A stretch of 64,000 nucleotides of DNA from Paulownia fortunei (GCA_019321725.1 CM033120.1:9181694-9245693), one strand, 5' to 3'; counted from the stretch's first letter, positions 20,998 through 33,243 are shown. Notes: a model not told the origin generated them from the sequence alone. Numbers and translations are program-made.

Positions 20998-22340
20998 ATG
21001 GCTGAAAATGAAAATCAATAGGTGCGTATCATGCGTTATTACTTGCAACTTCCTTGACATTCTTCTCCTTCTTGTTTTATTTTTCCTCTCAATGCAAATA
21101 GCTTTCAATTCAAGCTAGATATTATCCCTTTACTTTCTAATTTCCATGGTTTAGTCTCTAAAAGCTCTTACTTGCATTTGAAAGAATTTGATGAAGTATG
21201 TGCCACTTTTGATGATCAAACTTGCACAAATGAGATTGTTAAGCTCAAATTATTATTATTTTTGTTAAAAGATAAAGAAAAAAATTGGCTTAATTCTTTA
21301 AAACCTAGGTCAATTGGCACTCAAGAAATGCAAGCTGAATTTTTGAAAAAATTCTTTCCAACCCATAAAACTAATGCTTTGAAAAGACAAATTCAAAATT
21401 TTTCTCAAAATTCTAATGAAGCTTTCTTTTAATATTGGGAAAGATTTAAAGATTTGTTGAATTCATGCCCATACCATGCTTTTGAAAAATGGTGCCTAAT
21501 TAGTTTCTTTTATGAAGGTTTAACTCTTGAAATAAAATAATTTGTTGAAACAATGTGTAATGGTGAGTTTATTGATAAATAACCTAATGAAACCCTAGAA
21601 TATCTAGATCATTTGACAGAAAACTCTCATTCATGGCGTAGTGTTAATTCTTCCCAAGGTTCTATTAGATCTAATCTTACTAATAGTAATAAATAAAAAT
21701 ATTACCTTAGTCAAGAAGATGATCTAAATGCTAAGCCTTTAACAAGAAAAGTTGAAGTCATGAAACTTAAAAAAATAAAGGAAATCAAATATGTGCAAGA
21801 GGAAGAAGTTTGTAGCAATTGTAAACTTTTGGGGCACTCCACCAATGAATGTTCAAACGTTCTGGTACAAGCATTTTTCATTAACACATTCAAAAAACCT
21901 TTCCATTCTCCATATTTTGAAACTTACAATCCACAATAGAGAAATCATTCCAATTTCAGTTGGCGAGATGATAACCATGCCCAACCACTGCATTCACAAA
22001 AACTACCAAACTTTCATTCTTATCCAACTCCACATACAAAATCCCTTGAGGAGACTTTGCAAGCATTTATGCATGAACAAACAAATATCAATAATCAGAC
22101 TTCACAAGCTATCAATGAGATCAAAAGCACATTTTCAACACTGACAACTTCTTTGCGTACTCATGAAAAAGGTAAATTTCCTACTCAACCTCAACTTAAT
22201 CCTTCCACTCAGTATCATGTTTCTTCTTCATGTAAAAATTCAGTCAAGGAGGCTAATTCAGTGATAACTTTTGGGAATGGAAAAGTTATTGATAAGACTA
22301 TTTATCCAAGGAGAAAGTTTTTAATCCACCTTCAGAAATG
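20998..22340 (+). pseudogene. Athila-like gag, with zinc knuckle
   Basis: An ATG at 20998 (MAENENQ, then a stop at codon 8) starts a gag readable through several stops. Visible parts are 'FKLDIIPLLSNFHGL', 'LKLLLFLLKDKEKNWLNSLK', 'EFLKKFFPTHKTNALKRQI', and past a stop 'YWERFKDLLNSCPYHAFEKW'. This is the normal Athila gag order. The CCHC knuckle CSNCKLLGHSTNEC (21811-21852) is intact. The tail to 22340 (EETLQAFMHEQTNINNQ) is the linker before protease. At least six stops (for example 21430, 21538, 21583, 21694) and a frameshift make it non-functional. Many stops replace Gln or Trp codons. Confidence 0.85.
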
Positions 22341-22558
22341 AAGAATGGAAATAGTCTTGACGATGAAGGTAAGTTTGAAAAAGGTACGTGTGAAAATGAT
22401 GAAAAAAAAAATATTTACCTTCAACACCCTTTCCTCAAAGATTGCAAGCAACTCAGAAATTAAACTCAAATGCTGAAATTTTTGAAAATTTTAAACAAGT
22501 CAAGATTAATATTTCATTGTTGGATGCAATTAAGTAAGTTACACCTTATGCCAAATTT

Positions 22559-23032
22559 TTGACAGATTTGTGTACAATCAAAAGAAAACATCACGTACAA
22601 AAGAAGGTATTTTTAACTGATAGTGTTAGTTCAATTATTCAACAATTCACTCCATCCAAGTACAAAGATCCAGGTTGTCCAACTATTTCATGTATCATAG
22701 GAAATAATAGAAAAGACCGTGCTTTGCTTGATCTTGGTGCTAGTGTAAATCTTCTACATTTCTCAGTTTATGAACAGTTAGGTTTGGGAGAACTCAAACC
22801 AACTTCTGTTATACTCCAACTAGTTGACCGTTTGATTAAAGTTCCAAAGGGAGTAGTAGAAGATGTGTTGGTATAAATTGATAAGTTTAATTTTTCAGTT
22901 GATTTTATTATTTTGGACACAGAGCCTGTTGCACATACACAAATTCCCATCATTTTGGGTCGTCATTTTCTTGTAATTTTAAATGCTTTGATCAATTATA
23001 GAAATGGTAATATCAAGTTATAATTTGGAAAT
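22559..23032 (+). pseudogene. Athila-like aspartic protease region
   Basis: The sequence reads GCPTISCIIGNNRKDRALLD, LGASVNLLHFSVYEQLGLGE, LIKVPKGVVEDVLV, then past a stop at 22874 VDFIILDTEPVAHTQIPIIL and GRHFLVILNALI. The active-site triad position reads DLGAS, a form common in Athila elements instead of DTGAS. The flap and ILGR parts are in place. The stop at 22874 and another near 23022 break it. Confidence 0.82.
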
Positions 23033-24552
23033 ATGACTTTGGAACTGAATGTGTTTAATATTTGTAAGCAACCTACAGAAGATATCGAAGTACATGAAGT
23101 GGATTCAATTGAGGAACTTGTTCATGAATACTTTACTACCACTAACTCTTTAGATTCTTTGGAGACTTGTTTTCAAATTGAAAGTATTTGTAAAAAGGCA
23201 CACGCTAATATTATCTCTGAATTTTTGCAAGTACAAAAAAAATATTTTTGGAAGCCAAGGTTTGAAGAACTTTCATCATCAACAGTAAAATTTATTCTAT
23301 CAAGTATTAAAGCTCTCGTGGTTGATTTGAAACCTTTACCAGTTGATTTGAAATACTATTTCTTGGGTGAGAATGAAATTTTTCCAGTAATAATTTCTTC
23401 CAAACTCGATGCATCTCAAGAAGGTAAGTTGATCGAAACTCTGAAAATGCATAAGAATGCTTTAGGATGTACCATTGCTGATATTGAACGTATTAATCCT
23501 TTCATTTGCACACATAATATTTATCTAGAGGAAAATGCTAAACCTTCTAGAGAAATGCAACGAAGGCTAAATCCTAATATGAAAGAAGTAGTGAGAAATG
23601 AAGTCATTAAACTCTTAGATAATGAAATCATTTATCCTATTTCTGATAGCAAATAGGTAAGTCCTACTCAAATTATACTTAAGAAATCTGGAGTTATTGT
23701 AGTCAAGAATAAGAATGATGAATTAATTCTAACTAGGACTGTTACTGGTTGGTAAATGTGCATTGACTATAGGAAACTCAACTCAGTTACTAGAAAATAT
23801 TATTTTCCATTACCTTTCATGAATCAAATTTTAGAAAGAGTTGTGAGACATGAATTTTATTGCTTTTTAGATGAATATTCTAGGTATAATCAAATTGCAA
23901 TTGCACTTGAAGATCAAGAAAAAATAACTTTTACATGTCCTTTTGGTACTTTTGCATATCGAATGATGTCTTTTGGATTATATAATGCACTAACTACATT
24001 CCAACGATGCATGTTTAGTATTTTTAGTGACATGGTTGAACTTTTTCTTGAAGTCTTCATGGATAAATTTTCTATTTTTGGTAATTCATTTGATGATTGC
24101 CTATCTAATTTAGAAAATATTTTGATCAAGTGTGAAGAAAAGAATCTTGTGTTCAATTGGGAGAAATGTCATTTAATGGTAACAACTGGTATTGTTCTTG
24201 GACACATTATTTCATCAAAAAGTATTGAGGTTGATAAATCTAAAATTGAGTTAATTACCAATTTGCCAACACCAAAGACTATGAAGGAGCTTAGATCATT
24301 TTTAGGACATGTTGGTTTTTATAGAAGATTTAGCAAAGATTATAGTATAATATCTAAACCTTTGTGTAATCTTCTAACAAAAGATATTATTTTTGAATGG
24401 AGTGAAATCATGAAGCTAGTGATTATGATGTTGGAGTTGTCTTAAGACAAAGAAAAGATAAGAAATCATATGTTATTTACTATGCAAGTAAAATTTTAAA
24501 TAGTGCTCAATTGAATTATACTACAACTGAAAAAGAATTACTTGCTGATTAA
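23033..24552 (+). pseudogene. Athila-like reverse transcriptase and start of RNase H
   Basis: RT runs from 'REMQRRLNPNMKEVVRNEVI' and 'KLLDNEIIYPISDSK' through 'MCIDYRKLNSVTRKYYFPLP', 'FTCPFGTFAYRMMSFGLYNA', 'VFMDKFSIFGNSF' and 'GIVLGHIISSKSIEVDKSKI' to 'SFLGHVGFYRRF'. The catalytic FMDD box reads FMDK, so one of the two metal-binding Asp residues is Lys. Stops at 23654 and near 23753 both fall where the family has Trp or Arg. About 30 codons are missing just before RNase H, with a frameshift. RNase H then starts (ASDYDVGVVLRQR, YYASKILNSAQLNYTTTEKE) and is cut at about 24555, before the Tekay insertion at 24574. Confidence 0.9.
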
Positions 24553-24568
24553 AATGGGCATTAACAAC

Positions 24569-24573
24569 TAGAG
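24569..24573. other. target-site duplication TAGAG (left)
   Basis: TAGAG sits immediately before the left LTR and recurs at 36241-36245 immediately after the right LTR. The 5-bp size is normal for Ty3/Gypsy integration. Confidence 0.93.
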
Positions 24574-27456
24574 TGTAACACCCCCATTACTACACAACTA
24601 TATATATAATATAATTTGACATGATAGAACCTCTATGCATGCATGAAATTTTTTTTTTGGAATATTTTAAGATAAGATAAATCACTTCTTACATGCACAA
24701 CCCTGTTTAAAATACTTTCTAACACATGTCATGTATATAAGATGATCAGTATTTATATAAAAGCACAACACCCATAACGACCCAATATTTACATACTTAT
24801 TTACAGTAAAGTTTTAAAAGAGAAATATAGTACCAGTCTAAAAATATAATACAACAGACTCAAAATACAACAAGCTAACAAAATAGCCCAACATGTCATC
24901 ATTCATGTACACACTCTCTCAGACACCTGCAGGAGCTCCAATCGCCGCCCAACCAATAAAAGATACTTCAAGCATCGTCATACTCACCTATAATGCATAA
25001 ACTATATGAGCTAATGCTCAGCAAGTAATCATTATGCATGTCAAAGAATAATGTACAATATCAAGTCATGCATCTCAACATGCTATGCCCACAATGCAAT
25101 TTTATGCATCAAAATATTTATCTCAAAATCATTTCTTTCTTGGACCCCTGACCAACGCTACTATCCCATGCACCGGAAAAGAGCTTTGTACACCATTATA
25201 ATCCAATGGCCAATAATTATATAAGCATGCAAATCCATGCATACTCATACGTATGCAAATCCATGCACGTGAACCTGCAAATCCATGCATAAAAACATGC
25301 AAATCCATGCATGCTTCGGTGCAGTAGTAGTGGTCAGCAAAATATTTTACTTTCTTACAATCATGCCATGCAATACAAAATTTATCACAATGCACGTATA
25401 TGATGCATGCACGTGCCAATGACAATGCCCATGTATGTATGCTCAATTGAGAGCCCTCTACTATGCACATATGATTTATGATATTACATATAATTCACAC
25501 ATCTACTATGTTTATGCATTCTAGTTGCAAATGAATCTTTACTTACCTTTCACTTGGTTGGTGGCTTAGTCTAAATTTATTTATTGTTCCCCTCCAATCT
25601 TAGATGTAAAATAGCCTGTAATATTACCAACATCAAGCACCATTCCCAATTTGGCAAGTTGAAAGTATAAAATATCATACTAAGACCTTAAACACCAAGG
25701 TATCTAGGTTTACAAACTAGAACCCAATCTAGTCCCTCTAATACCTAAATTTCTCATCTTAGATACATGTAAACATCATATAATTGAAGTATTATAACTC
25801 TAATATCATGTACCTAATTGTTAACACTCAATAGCAACATGTCTAGGTTGAAATATGCTAAGTTATCAAATGGGACAGATTCACATTTTCATATTTACTT
25901 GCTGTCTAATTTACTTTTATGATAATTTTGACATCCCTAAACATATCCAATCACTTCCAAATTTTTACCACACTTAGATAACATGTATATAAATGTAACC
26001 ATATCATATAATTGATAAAACTCATGGATATAGCTTCCTAAGTTCAGCTCTCTTCACAACATACTGAAACAGATTATTTTCCTACCGTGACAGTTTTGCA
26101 CACTTCATGACATTAGTGGTTTTGGCACCCTTACGTATATTCAATCTCTCCCAAATTTTTACCACACTTATATAACATATACACAGAGACAACCAGGTTA
26201 TATTATTGCCAAAAATAATGGATTTAGCTCCCTTAATTCAGTCTCCTTCACAGCACACCAAAACAGATTTTGGTACTTTGGCAGTTTGAGTGTTTCTCCA
26301 ATATCATTCTCTATTTCAATTTCTAACCGATCAAAATTCATTCCAATACTCTTAACTCATATATAAACATGTATATGATGATAATTACAGGTTTTATTCA
26401 ATATACCATACACTTTTGAAGCCTAAAACACAAGAATACAGCAAGGTAATAGTTTCTAGCACAAGTGTTTTCTAACAATTATTTCCAACCACAAACCCTT
26501 TCTTTATGCAAAGCCTATCTAATAACATCCTAACACATTTATAAATAATATTTAAAGCTTAATAAGTAATAAACCTCAAAATAAATCTGAAAGTCATGCC
26601 AAACCCGTAGGTTAAGCTCACTTTGCATAGTTTTCTACTTGAACTTGGTTATTTCTCCTTCCATTTGCTTGTTTTGCCTCTTTTTTTGGTTGGAATGACT
26701 TAGGACCTATTTAGAGATATTTTTCTTGTATTTAGAAGCTGAAATGGTTCAAATAAGGTTCAAGTTGTGGCTGTTAGCTTAAGAGTGAAGAATAGGTTGA
26801 GGTGCTAGCTTGATAAATCTAAGCATGAGGTGGCGTAAGCTTGAGGTGGCATGCAATGGTATAATCTGATTTTTTCCCTTATCTTGCAGCTCTAATCTTT
26901 TGTGTCTCACATATTCTTATTTGGTTGCAACCTATCTTCATCACCATTCATTCCCGTAGCAAATTCCTATGTCTGTTCATTAGGTTCTTCACCCGAAAAA
27001 TCATCAGTTCTTGCCCGATTGATAAGTTTGTGCACCGAAAGTGTTACAAGCCTATGAACCTAGTTATATAACATTTAAATTATAGTATTGTATGTCTAGT
27101 TGTGCCAAGTGTATGATTTAAATATACATATAATATTAAAATTCATGATCGAACCAACTCCCTTTTTATAAACTTTTCGGTGACACCTTTCGAACTCCTA
27201 AGGTTACCACGTGTAACCTAGCACTATTCACTATATTGATACCTAAATTTCTTCTTATCTCAATACACAATCAACCACTTAGATTAGGGGATTCGATAAT
27301 CAATACCGTGCAAGAGCTTCAAAATTAAGTTTAATGGTTAACAACGTCGTATAAAATAAATTATATGATGTCATACCAATGCAAATAGCACGTAATTAAC
27401 ATGTAATGCATGAATCATATGTGGCCATGTGAGTAGTAAGAGGCTCGGGTATCACA
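24574..27456 (-). mobile_element. Tekay-type 3' LTR (left copy, 2,883 bp)
   Basis: On the plus strand it starts TGTAACACCCCCATTACTAC and ends CTCGGGTATCACA. It matches 33414-36240 along its whole length. It keeps a stretch of about 64 bp (near 26714-26778, 'gagatatttttcttgtattt...') that the right LTR lacks. Open frames in it are accidental. Confidence 0.95.
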
Positions 27457-27469
27457 TCCTCTACTCCTT
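27457..27469 (-). other. Tekay polypurine tract
   Basis: On the minus strand AAGGAGTAGAGGA directly precedes the 3' LTR start (TGTGATACCC). This fixes the element's orientation. Confidence 0.8.
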
Positions 27470-27496
27470 ATAAAAATTTCGTCCCCAAAATTTCAC

Positions 27497-27640
27497 TTAC
27501 TGAAAAAGTTCAGGATACTTAGTTCTCATTTCGTCCTCACTTTTCCAAGTGGCCTCTTCTACTAATTAGTTTCTCCATAACACTTTAACCAATAGAATCT
27601 ATTTATTTCTTAGCTGTTTCACTTCTCGTAACAAAATCTG
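27497..27640 (-). pseudogene. chromodomain at end of Tekay pol
   Basis: After 'EEKPVQILLREVKQLRNK' a stop interrupts, and the frame then continues LVKVLWRN, a second stop, and LVEEATWKSEDEMRTKYPEL with a TAA at 27497-27499. The pattern (VKVLW.. .EEATWE.E..M...YP.LF) is the integrase-linked chromodomain of plant chromoviruses, which is thought to steer insertion towards heterochromatin. Confidence 0.85.
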
Positions 27641-28960
27641 TACAGGCTTTTCTTCGTAGCTCAAATCTGCCTTTAATTCCACTAGTTCATTCTTCAGAAT
27701 GTGAGAGGGATTAGCAATATATTTTCTCAACATAGACACATGAAATACATTGTGTATTTGGAACATAAATGTTGGCAGATCCAGTCTGTAAGAAACATCA
27801 TCAATTCTTTCAATCACCGAGAATGGGCCAATATATTGAGGACTCAATTTTTCTTTCTTCCCAAACCGCATGATACCCTTCATTGGTGCTACTTTCAAAA
27901 ACATTTGATCTCCTATCGCAAACTCCAACACCCTTCTTCGTTGATCTGCATAATTTTTCTGTCGATTTTGGGCAGTTTGCATTCTTTGTCGAATCTGTAA
28001 CATGGATTTTGTCATCTCTCAAATCATATCTGGGCTTAAAAGTTTCTTCTCACCAACTTCATCCCAGTGTATCGGAGACCTACACTTTTTGCCATACAAT
28101 GCTTCATAGGGAGCCATTCCAATACTAGTCTGATAGTTGTTGTTATATGCAAACTCCACTATAGGTAGGAATTTACTCCACTGACCTTGGAAGTCTAATA
28201 CACTGGCTCTGAGCATATCTCCAACGTTTGTATTGTTCGTTCAGATTGCCCATCCGTCTGAGAATGATATGTTGTACTGAATGATAACTGTGTTCCCAAA
28301 GCTTTGTGTAAACTCCTCCAAAAAGTAGACAAAAATCTTGAATGTCTATCAGAAACTATAGACAATGGCACTCCATGAAATCTGACAATCTCCTGAATGT
28401 ATAATTGGGCATAGCGATCCATAGAATAGGTATAACATATGGGAATAAAATGAGCAGACTTGGTCAATTTGTCGATGATAACCTAAATAGCATCATGACC
28501 TTTAGTAGTCTTTGGCAAACCAGTTACGAAATCTATAGTGATCCTTTCCCATTTTCATTCTGGAATAAGTAGAGATTGCAAAGTCCCTGCGGGTCTTTGA
28601 TGTTTGGTCTTTATCTGTTGACATGTTAGACATTGCTCCACATGCTGGGCAATATCCTTTTTCATACCCGGTCACCAATAATGCATTTTCAAGTCTCTAT
28701 ACATCTTGGTAGCCCCTGGATGTACTGAATAAGGGGTTGAATGTGCCTCTTTTAAAATGTCTTCCTGAATGTTATCAATATTTGGCACACAAAATCGCCC
28801 TCTAAATTGTAAAATATCATCTTGAGTCATCTTAAATTCAGGAGACTTCCCTGCAGCAACATATTTTCTCATATTGATGAGATATTCATCATCTCACTAT
28901 CCCTGTTTGATCCTATCAATTAGCGTAGGCTGAAGCATCAGGGCTGCCAACTTTGCCTCT
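27641..28960 (-). pseudogene. Tekay-type integrase
   Basis: Right to left: the HHCC end (VHPGATKMYRDLKMHYW, then QCLTCQQIKTKHQRPAG), then the catalytic core with ITIDFVTGLPK (Asp), [14 protein letters not shown] (Asp; the family usually has SDRDxRF) and [16 protein letters not shown] (Glu). All three catalytic positions are kept. The C-terminal part reads EFAYNNNYQTSIGMAPYEAL, YGKKCRSPIHWDEVGE and FQIHNVFHVSMLRKY. Stops lie near 28019, 28485 and 28670, with a frameshift near 28215. Confidence 0.93.
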
Positions 28961-29559
28961 ACTACTCCTGTCTGTAAAATCTCTATATTCATTTTCTGCA
29001 ACTCATTCAGTTTCAGTTTCTGAATTAAAGCCATAGCTATTGTACTTTGTGTGGATTTTTGGCTCAATGCATCAGCTATAACGTTGGCTTTACTGGAGTG
29101 GTAATTGATCACACAATCATAATCTTTTACCAGTTCCAACTATCTCCGCTGCCATATATTCAACTCTTTCTGTGTGAAGAAGTATTTGAGGCTCTTATGA
29201 TCAGTATAGATCTCGCACTGTTCATTATATAAATAGTGCCTCCATATTTTAAGCGCAAATACTACAGCAGCAAGTTCCAAGTCATGCGTGGGGTAATTCT
29301 TTTCGTACTCTTTAAGTTGCCTGGATGCATACGCAATTACTTTACCATTCTGCATCAGTACACATACTAATTCATTCGTTGACGCGTCACTACAAATTAC
29401 AAATCCTCCAGTACCTGATGGAATTGAGAGAATAGGTGCTGAAGTCAACCTCTTTTTCAGCTTTTGGAAACTTCGCTCACACATATCCATCCATCTAAAC
29501 GTCATCCTTTTTCTAGTTAATTGTGTCAATGGCATAGCAATCTTGGAGAACCCCTCCAT
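28961..29559 (-). pseudogene. Tekay-type RNase H
   Basis: [20 protein letters not shown] is followed by [54 protein letters not shown] and [18 protein letters not shown]. The catalytic Asp and Glu positions of Gypsy RNase H are visible (SDAS, DLEL, TDHK). A stop at about 29140 separates it from the integrase linker (DYDCVINYHSSKANVIADAL). Confidence 0.93.
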
Positions 29560-29565
29560 AAATCT

Positions 29566-30254
29566 TCGTAATATCCAGCTAAACCCAGAAAACTGCGCAC
29601 CTCCAAAGGATTAGTAAGCTGCATCCAGTTGTTGATAGCTTCAACTTTACTTGGATTTACTAATATTCTTGCTCCTGATATAACATGTCCTAGGAATACC
29701 ACATGATCTAACTAGAACTCGCATTTCTTGAATTTGGCGTATAACTGCTTCACTTTCAGGACCTCTAGTACTTGTGTTAAATGTGCGGCATGCTCTTCTT
29801 TAGTTCTGGAGTAAACTAGAATGTCATCGATGAACACAATAACAAATTTATCCAAAAACTCCTTAAATACTATATTCATCAGATCCATGAATGCTGCTGG
29901 AGCGTTAGTCAATCCGAACGGCATCACCAAAAATTCATAGTGCCCATATCTTGTACTAAATATCATCTTGGGGATATTATTTTCCTTTATTTTTAGTTGA
30001 TGGTACCCAGAGCGTAAGTCAATCTTTGAAAATATTGCGGCACCCTAAAGCTGGTCAAATAAATCATCGATTCTGGGTAATGGATATTTATTCTTAATTG
30101 TGACCCTATTCAACTCTCGATAATCAATGCACAGTCTCATGGTGTCATCTTTCTTACATACAAATAGAATCGGTGCTCCCCAAGGTGAAAAACTCGGTCT
30201 GATGAATCCCTTGTCCAACAAGTTCTGCAATTGTACTTTTAATTCTTTCAACAA
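29566..30254 (-). pseudogene. Tekay-type reverse transcriptase
   Basis: The sequence reads [40 protein letters not shown], a stop in place of Gln at about 30045, [52 protein letters not shown], a stop at 29712, and SFLGLAGYY. The FIDD catalytic box is intact. A frameshift at about 29565 separates the end of RT from the RNase H linker. Confidence 0.93.
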
Positions 30255-30459
30255 AAAGGAGCTATTCTGTAGGGAGTTTTAGAAATTGAAGACGTTCATG
30301 TTGTATGTCAATAACAAACTCTATTTCACGATCTGGTGGCAGTCCCGGAGATCATCTGGGAATACTTCAGTATATTCCCACACCACTGGTATTTCACTCA
30401 TAGTTGGTAGGTGTTGTTCCTCAATGTTCATGACACTCACCAAGTACCCTTCACAACCA

Positions 30460-30945
30460 TCATCGAGTAATCGTTGTGCCTTCACTGCTGAAATCATAGG
30501 GAATCTGAAATTGTTCACAATGCTGGCAAATGTGAGACTTTTTTCCAGAAAGTTGAAATATCATCGTCTTTTCCTTACAGTCGATAGTAGCCCCATACTT
30601 TGACAACCAATCCATGCCCAAAATAACATCATAATCATTTATATCCAGTACAATCAAATCAGCATGTAATTCTCTACCTTCAACAAGTATAGCACAAGCT
30701 CTCAAAATCCGATCGGTTTGTCTAGCATCTCCAGAGGGGACTGTTACACTATAACTGATTTCTGCTACATCTGGTATTCTACCTAACCTCTTCACATACT
30801 CAGTGGATGCAAATGAATGCGTGGCTCCAGAATTAAATAACACAAGTGTTGGAACACTAGAAATATAAAGTTTACCTGTTACCACCGATAGATTTACCTC
30901 TGCATCCGCTCTGGACATGGTGAACACCTTGGTTGGTACATTCAT
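30460..30945 (-). pseudogene. Tekay-type protease, catalytic Asp replaced
   Basis: This is a 161-codon open frame: VTGKLYISSVPTLVLFNSGA, THSFASTEYVKRLG, ADLIVLDINDYDVILGMDWL and SKYGATIDCKEK. The family's active site is FDSGATHSF; here it is FNSGATHSF, a GAT-to-AAT change that removes the catalytic Asp. The second conserved block (ILGMDWL) is intact. The frame upstream joins the gag zinc-knuckle region without a stop (GKQNQTSQMNVP). Confidence 0.9.
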
Positions 30946-30972
30946 TTGGCTGGTCTGATTTTGTTTACCTTT

Positions 30973-31014
30973 GCAAAATTTAGCAATATGTCCCGGTATT
31001 CCGCATCGAAAGCA
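30973..31014 (-). other. Tekay gag zinc knuckle
   Basis: CFRCGIPGHIAKFC is a complete C-x2-C-x4-H-x4-C knuckle. Just before it is a broken second one (C-stop-KYGNRHTGCC), corresponding to the paired CxxCGxxHxGxC knuckle of this lineage. Confidence 0.85.
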
Positions 31015-31119
31015 CGTCTTGGTATCTATATAGCAGCATCCAGTATGTCGATTACCATATTTCTAACACAGCTTCTAGCATCGGTGGTTTTTCTTGTTCG
31101 ACCCGTGGCCTCTTATTTT

Positions 31120-31599
31120 GACCTTCTTATTGTTAGCCTCGTTCTTCTTGAAATTGAAATCTCAATTTCTGTATTTGGATCGGCTTTTACATTTGGACCG
31201 GCCTCTTTTGCCCCACAGTCCATCTCTATCCTTGTTGTCTGAATTACTGTCGAGCCTTCTGTGCAGAGCGATTCTCAATTCAGTCTGTTTTTCTACTAGC
31301 ACCCTCTCAGCTACCTGTGAAAATATCACCCCTTGAGTACCTGCCATATTCACATCCTGGTATAACTCTGGCCTCAAACCCTCCCGAAATCTCTCTACTT
31401 TTAGTGCTTCAATGCTGACCATGTGCGTAGCAAACCTGGACAGTTGTTCAAATTTACGAATATATTCCCCAACAGTCATTGCTCCTTGTCGCAGTTGTAT
31501 AAACTCATTCATCTTCATCATGCGAACTGGGGCCGTGAAATATTTATTTCAGAATAACTCCTTGAATCTGTCCCACCTCATGGTAGTAATGTCCACTAC
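31120..31599 (-). pseudogene. Tekay-type gag, C-terminal part
   Basis: From the solo-LTR junction leftwards: VVDITTMRWDRFKELF, stop, NKYFTAPVRMMKMNEFIQLR, QGAMTVGEYIRKFEQLSRFA, FREGLRPELYQDVNMAG and a basic tail. This is the typical Retrotrans_gag core (RFKELFxxKYF...V.EY...F..LS.). The other half of gag is at 32843-33243. Confidence 0.88.
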
Positions 31600-31604
31600 G
31601 CTGC
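31600..31604. other. target-site duplication GCTGC (left of solo LTR)
   Basis: GCTGC is repeated at 32838-32842 on the other side of the inserted LTR. Removing the insert restores a continuous gag reading. Confidence 0.88.
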
Positions 31605-32837
31605 TGATGAGTGGATTTTATATTCATCAATTAAGTACCATTTGCTTAACTTTTTATTTAGTTTTTGAGATTTTTGTGAGTTTTATTACCGCTTTTAGTG
31701 TTTATTTTGCAGATTTGAAGATGAAAGAAGAATGTCACTTAAATGTAATAAAATCTATATTTTTCAAAAAAAAAAAGTGTGAACAGTAGCGCCTAGGCAC
31801 TACCAATCGGTGCCTAGGCACTGCCGGGCGAACAAGTAAGGGCAAAATTATCATTTTGCCCTATTCGAGGAATCTCCCATATGATTTTTAAGTATTCAAA
31901 AAGCCTCCAAGGGTGAAAAAAAATCAGATTTATAGAGAGGGAGAGCGGGAGAGAAGGAGAGAATAGAAAAGAAGCCAAGAAACAAGAAGAGGAGGATAAG
32001 AGAAAAAGAAGAGGAGAATTCTTCCATGATTTGTAAAGAAGACATCAACAAGGAAAAAACTTCATCCTCTTTCTAGTTTCATTTCATTGTCCTCTTTCTT
32101 TCTTTCATTATGTGTATGAATGTTGTTAATTTGTATTTCATTTTCATCATGAATTAATTTCTTTTTCTAGGGTTGTGATGTAATCTAATTATGATGTTTT
32201 GAATAATTGTATCAATTCAATTCTTGATTTGATTTTCAAGTTGAGTTTTCTACATTGTTCTTAATGCTTTCAATTACTTGGCCACTAATTGAATGATTTG
32301 CTAATTATATTGACCCGAGAGGTGATATATGTGTCTAGTTCTATGTGTAGAAAACTATAAATTATATGTAAGATAGGAATATACTTACATAGTTTGTGTA
32401 GTCTTGTTGGAGATCCATAAAACCTAATGAATTGTTGATTGTTGTAATTCACATAGGAATATAGTGGGTTAGCAATTGATGATATTTTTATTAGATCTTG
32501 GGAGAGGCTAGTGGATAATTTAGGGATTCTCGATTATCACTTGGGAATTAAATTGAGATTTATGAGATGAATTATTCAATTCGGACTAATTATGGTAAAA
32601 TCATAACCCTAGGCTTTTTAAGTTAGTGAATTTTATCTTTAAATGCTTTCTATCATTAAGTTTAGTTGAATTTAGTTTATAAACAAAATCACAAAAATGC
32701 ATTTATTCAAATAAAATTAGAGTTAACATAATTTCGGTACTTAATAATTCAATAATCCTTATGGGAACGATAATATACTCATCATTTTATTACTTGTATA
32801 CGATAACGTGCACTTGCGTTCACAAATTTTCGCAACA
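31605..32837. mobile_element. solo LTR (1,233 bp) inserted in the Tekay gag
   Basis: It starts TGATGAGTGGATTTTATATT, ends TTTCGCAACA, and is flanked by GCTGC on both sides with no internal region. It therefore looks like a solo LTR left by unequal recombination. Inside, 'gcctaggcactaccaatcgg' and 'tgcctaggcactgccgggcg' form a short tandem repeat (about 31790-31830), and a purine-rich tract lies at 31935-32010. The start and the 'gacccgagaggtgatat'-type phrase near 32310 resemble Athila/Tat-group LTRs. It is a different family from the 19203 LTR. Confidence 0.85.
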
Positions 32838-32842
32838 GCTGC

Positions 32843-33243
32843 TGATCATGTCCCACCAATGGCCTGCACTATCGCGAAGCATGAAAGTGGCACACATTAC
32901 CTCTTCTCTACTGGCACCCTGCTATATTGGAACATGTTTTCCAGGGTTCTCAACCAGTCCTCTGCAGCGGTAGGATCAATCGCATCCTCAAATGTTGGGG
33001 GATCTAACCTCCTAAATCGTTCTCCCACCATATATATATATAGTCCGCCCGTTGTTGGTTTACCTCCACCCACGGTTGCTCACCATTATCCCTCTATCGA
33101 ATCAGTTGCTGAATTTGTTCAGACTGTCATTCAATCAACTCTGTTAATAGGTTAATCATGGTATCTCGATCATTAACCAGGGTGGGTGTCTCATTTCTCT
33201 ACGCTCTGGCACCACCACTGCTCTCACCACGAGTTCTCACCAT
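32843..33243 (-). pseudogene. Tekay-type gag, N-terminal part
   Basis: The ATG at 33243 (MVRTRGESSGGARA, then a stop) leads through frameshifts to RFRRLDPPTFEDAIDPTAAE, DWLRTLENMFQYSRVPVEKR and, in another frame, CATFMLRDSAGHWWDMIS, where the solo LTR cuts in. PPTFxxxxDPxxAExWLxxxExxF is the gag signature of Tekay/Del-like chromoviruses. At least four in-frame stops are present. Confidence 0.88.

Noticed and set aside
25129..25470. 113-codon minus-strand frame with repeated HGFA/MHG phrases
   Set aside because: It lies within the Tekay LTR; the phrases come from imperfect 'aaatccatgcat' repeats, and the other LTR copy does not keep the frame open.
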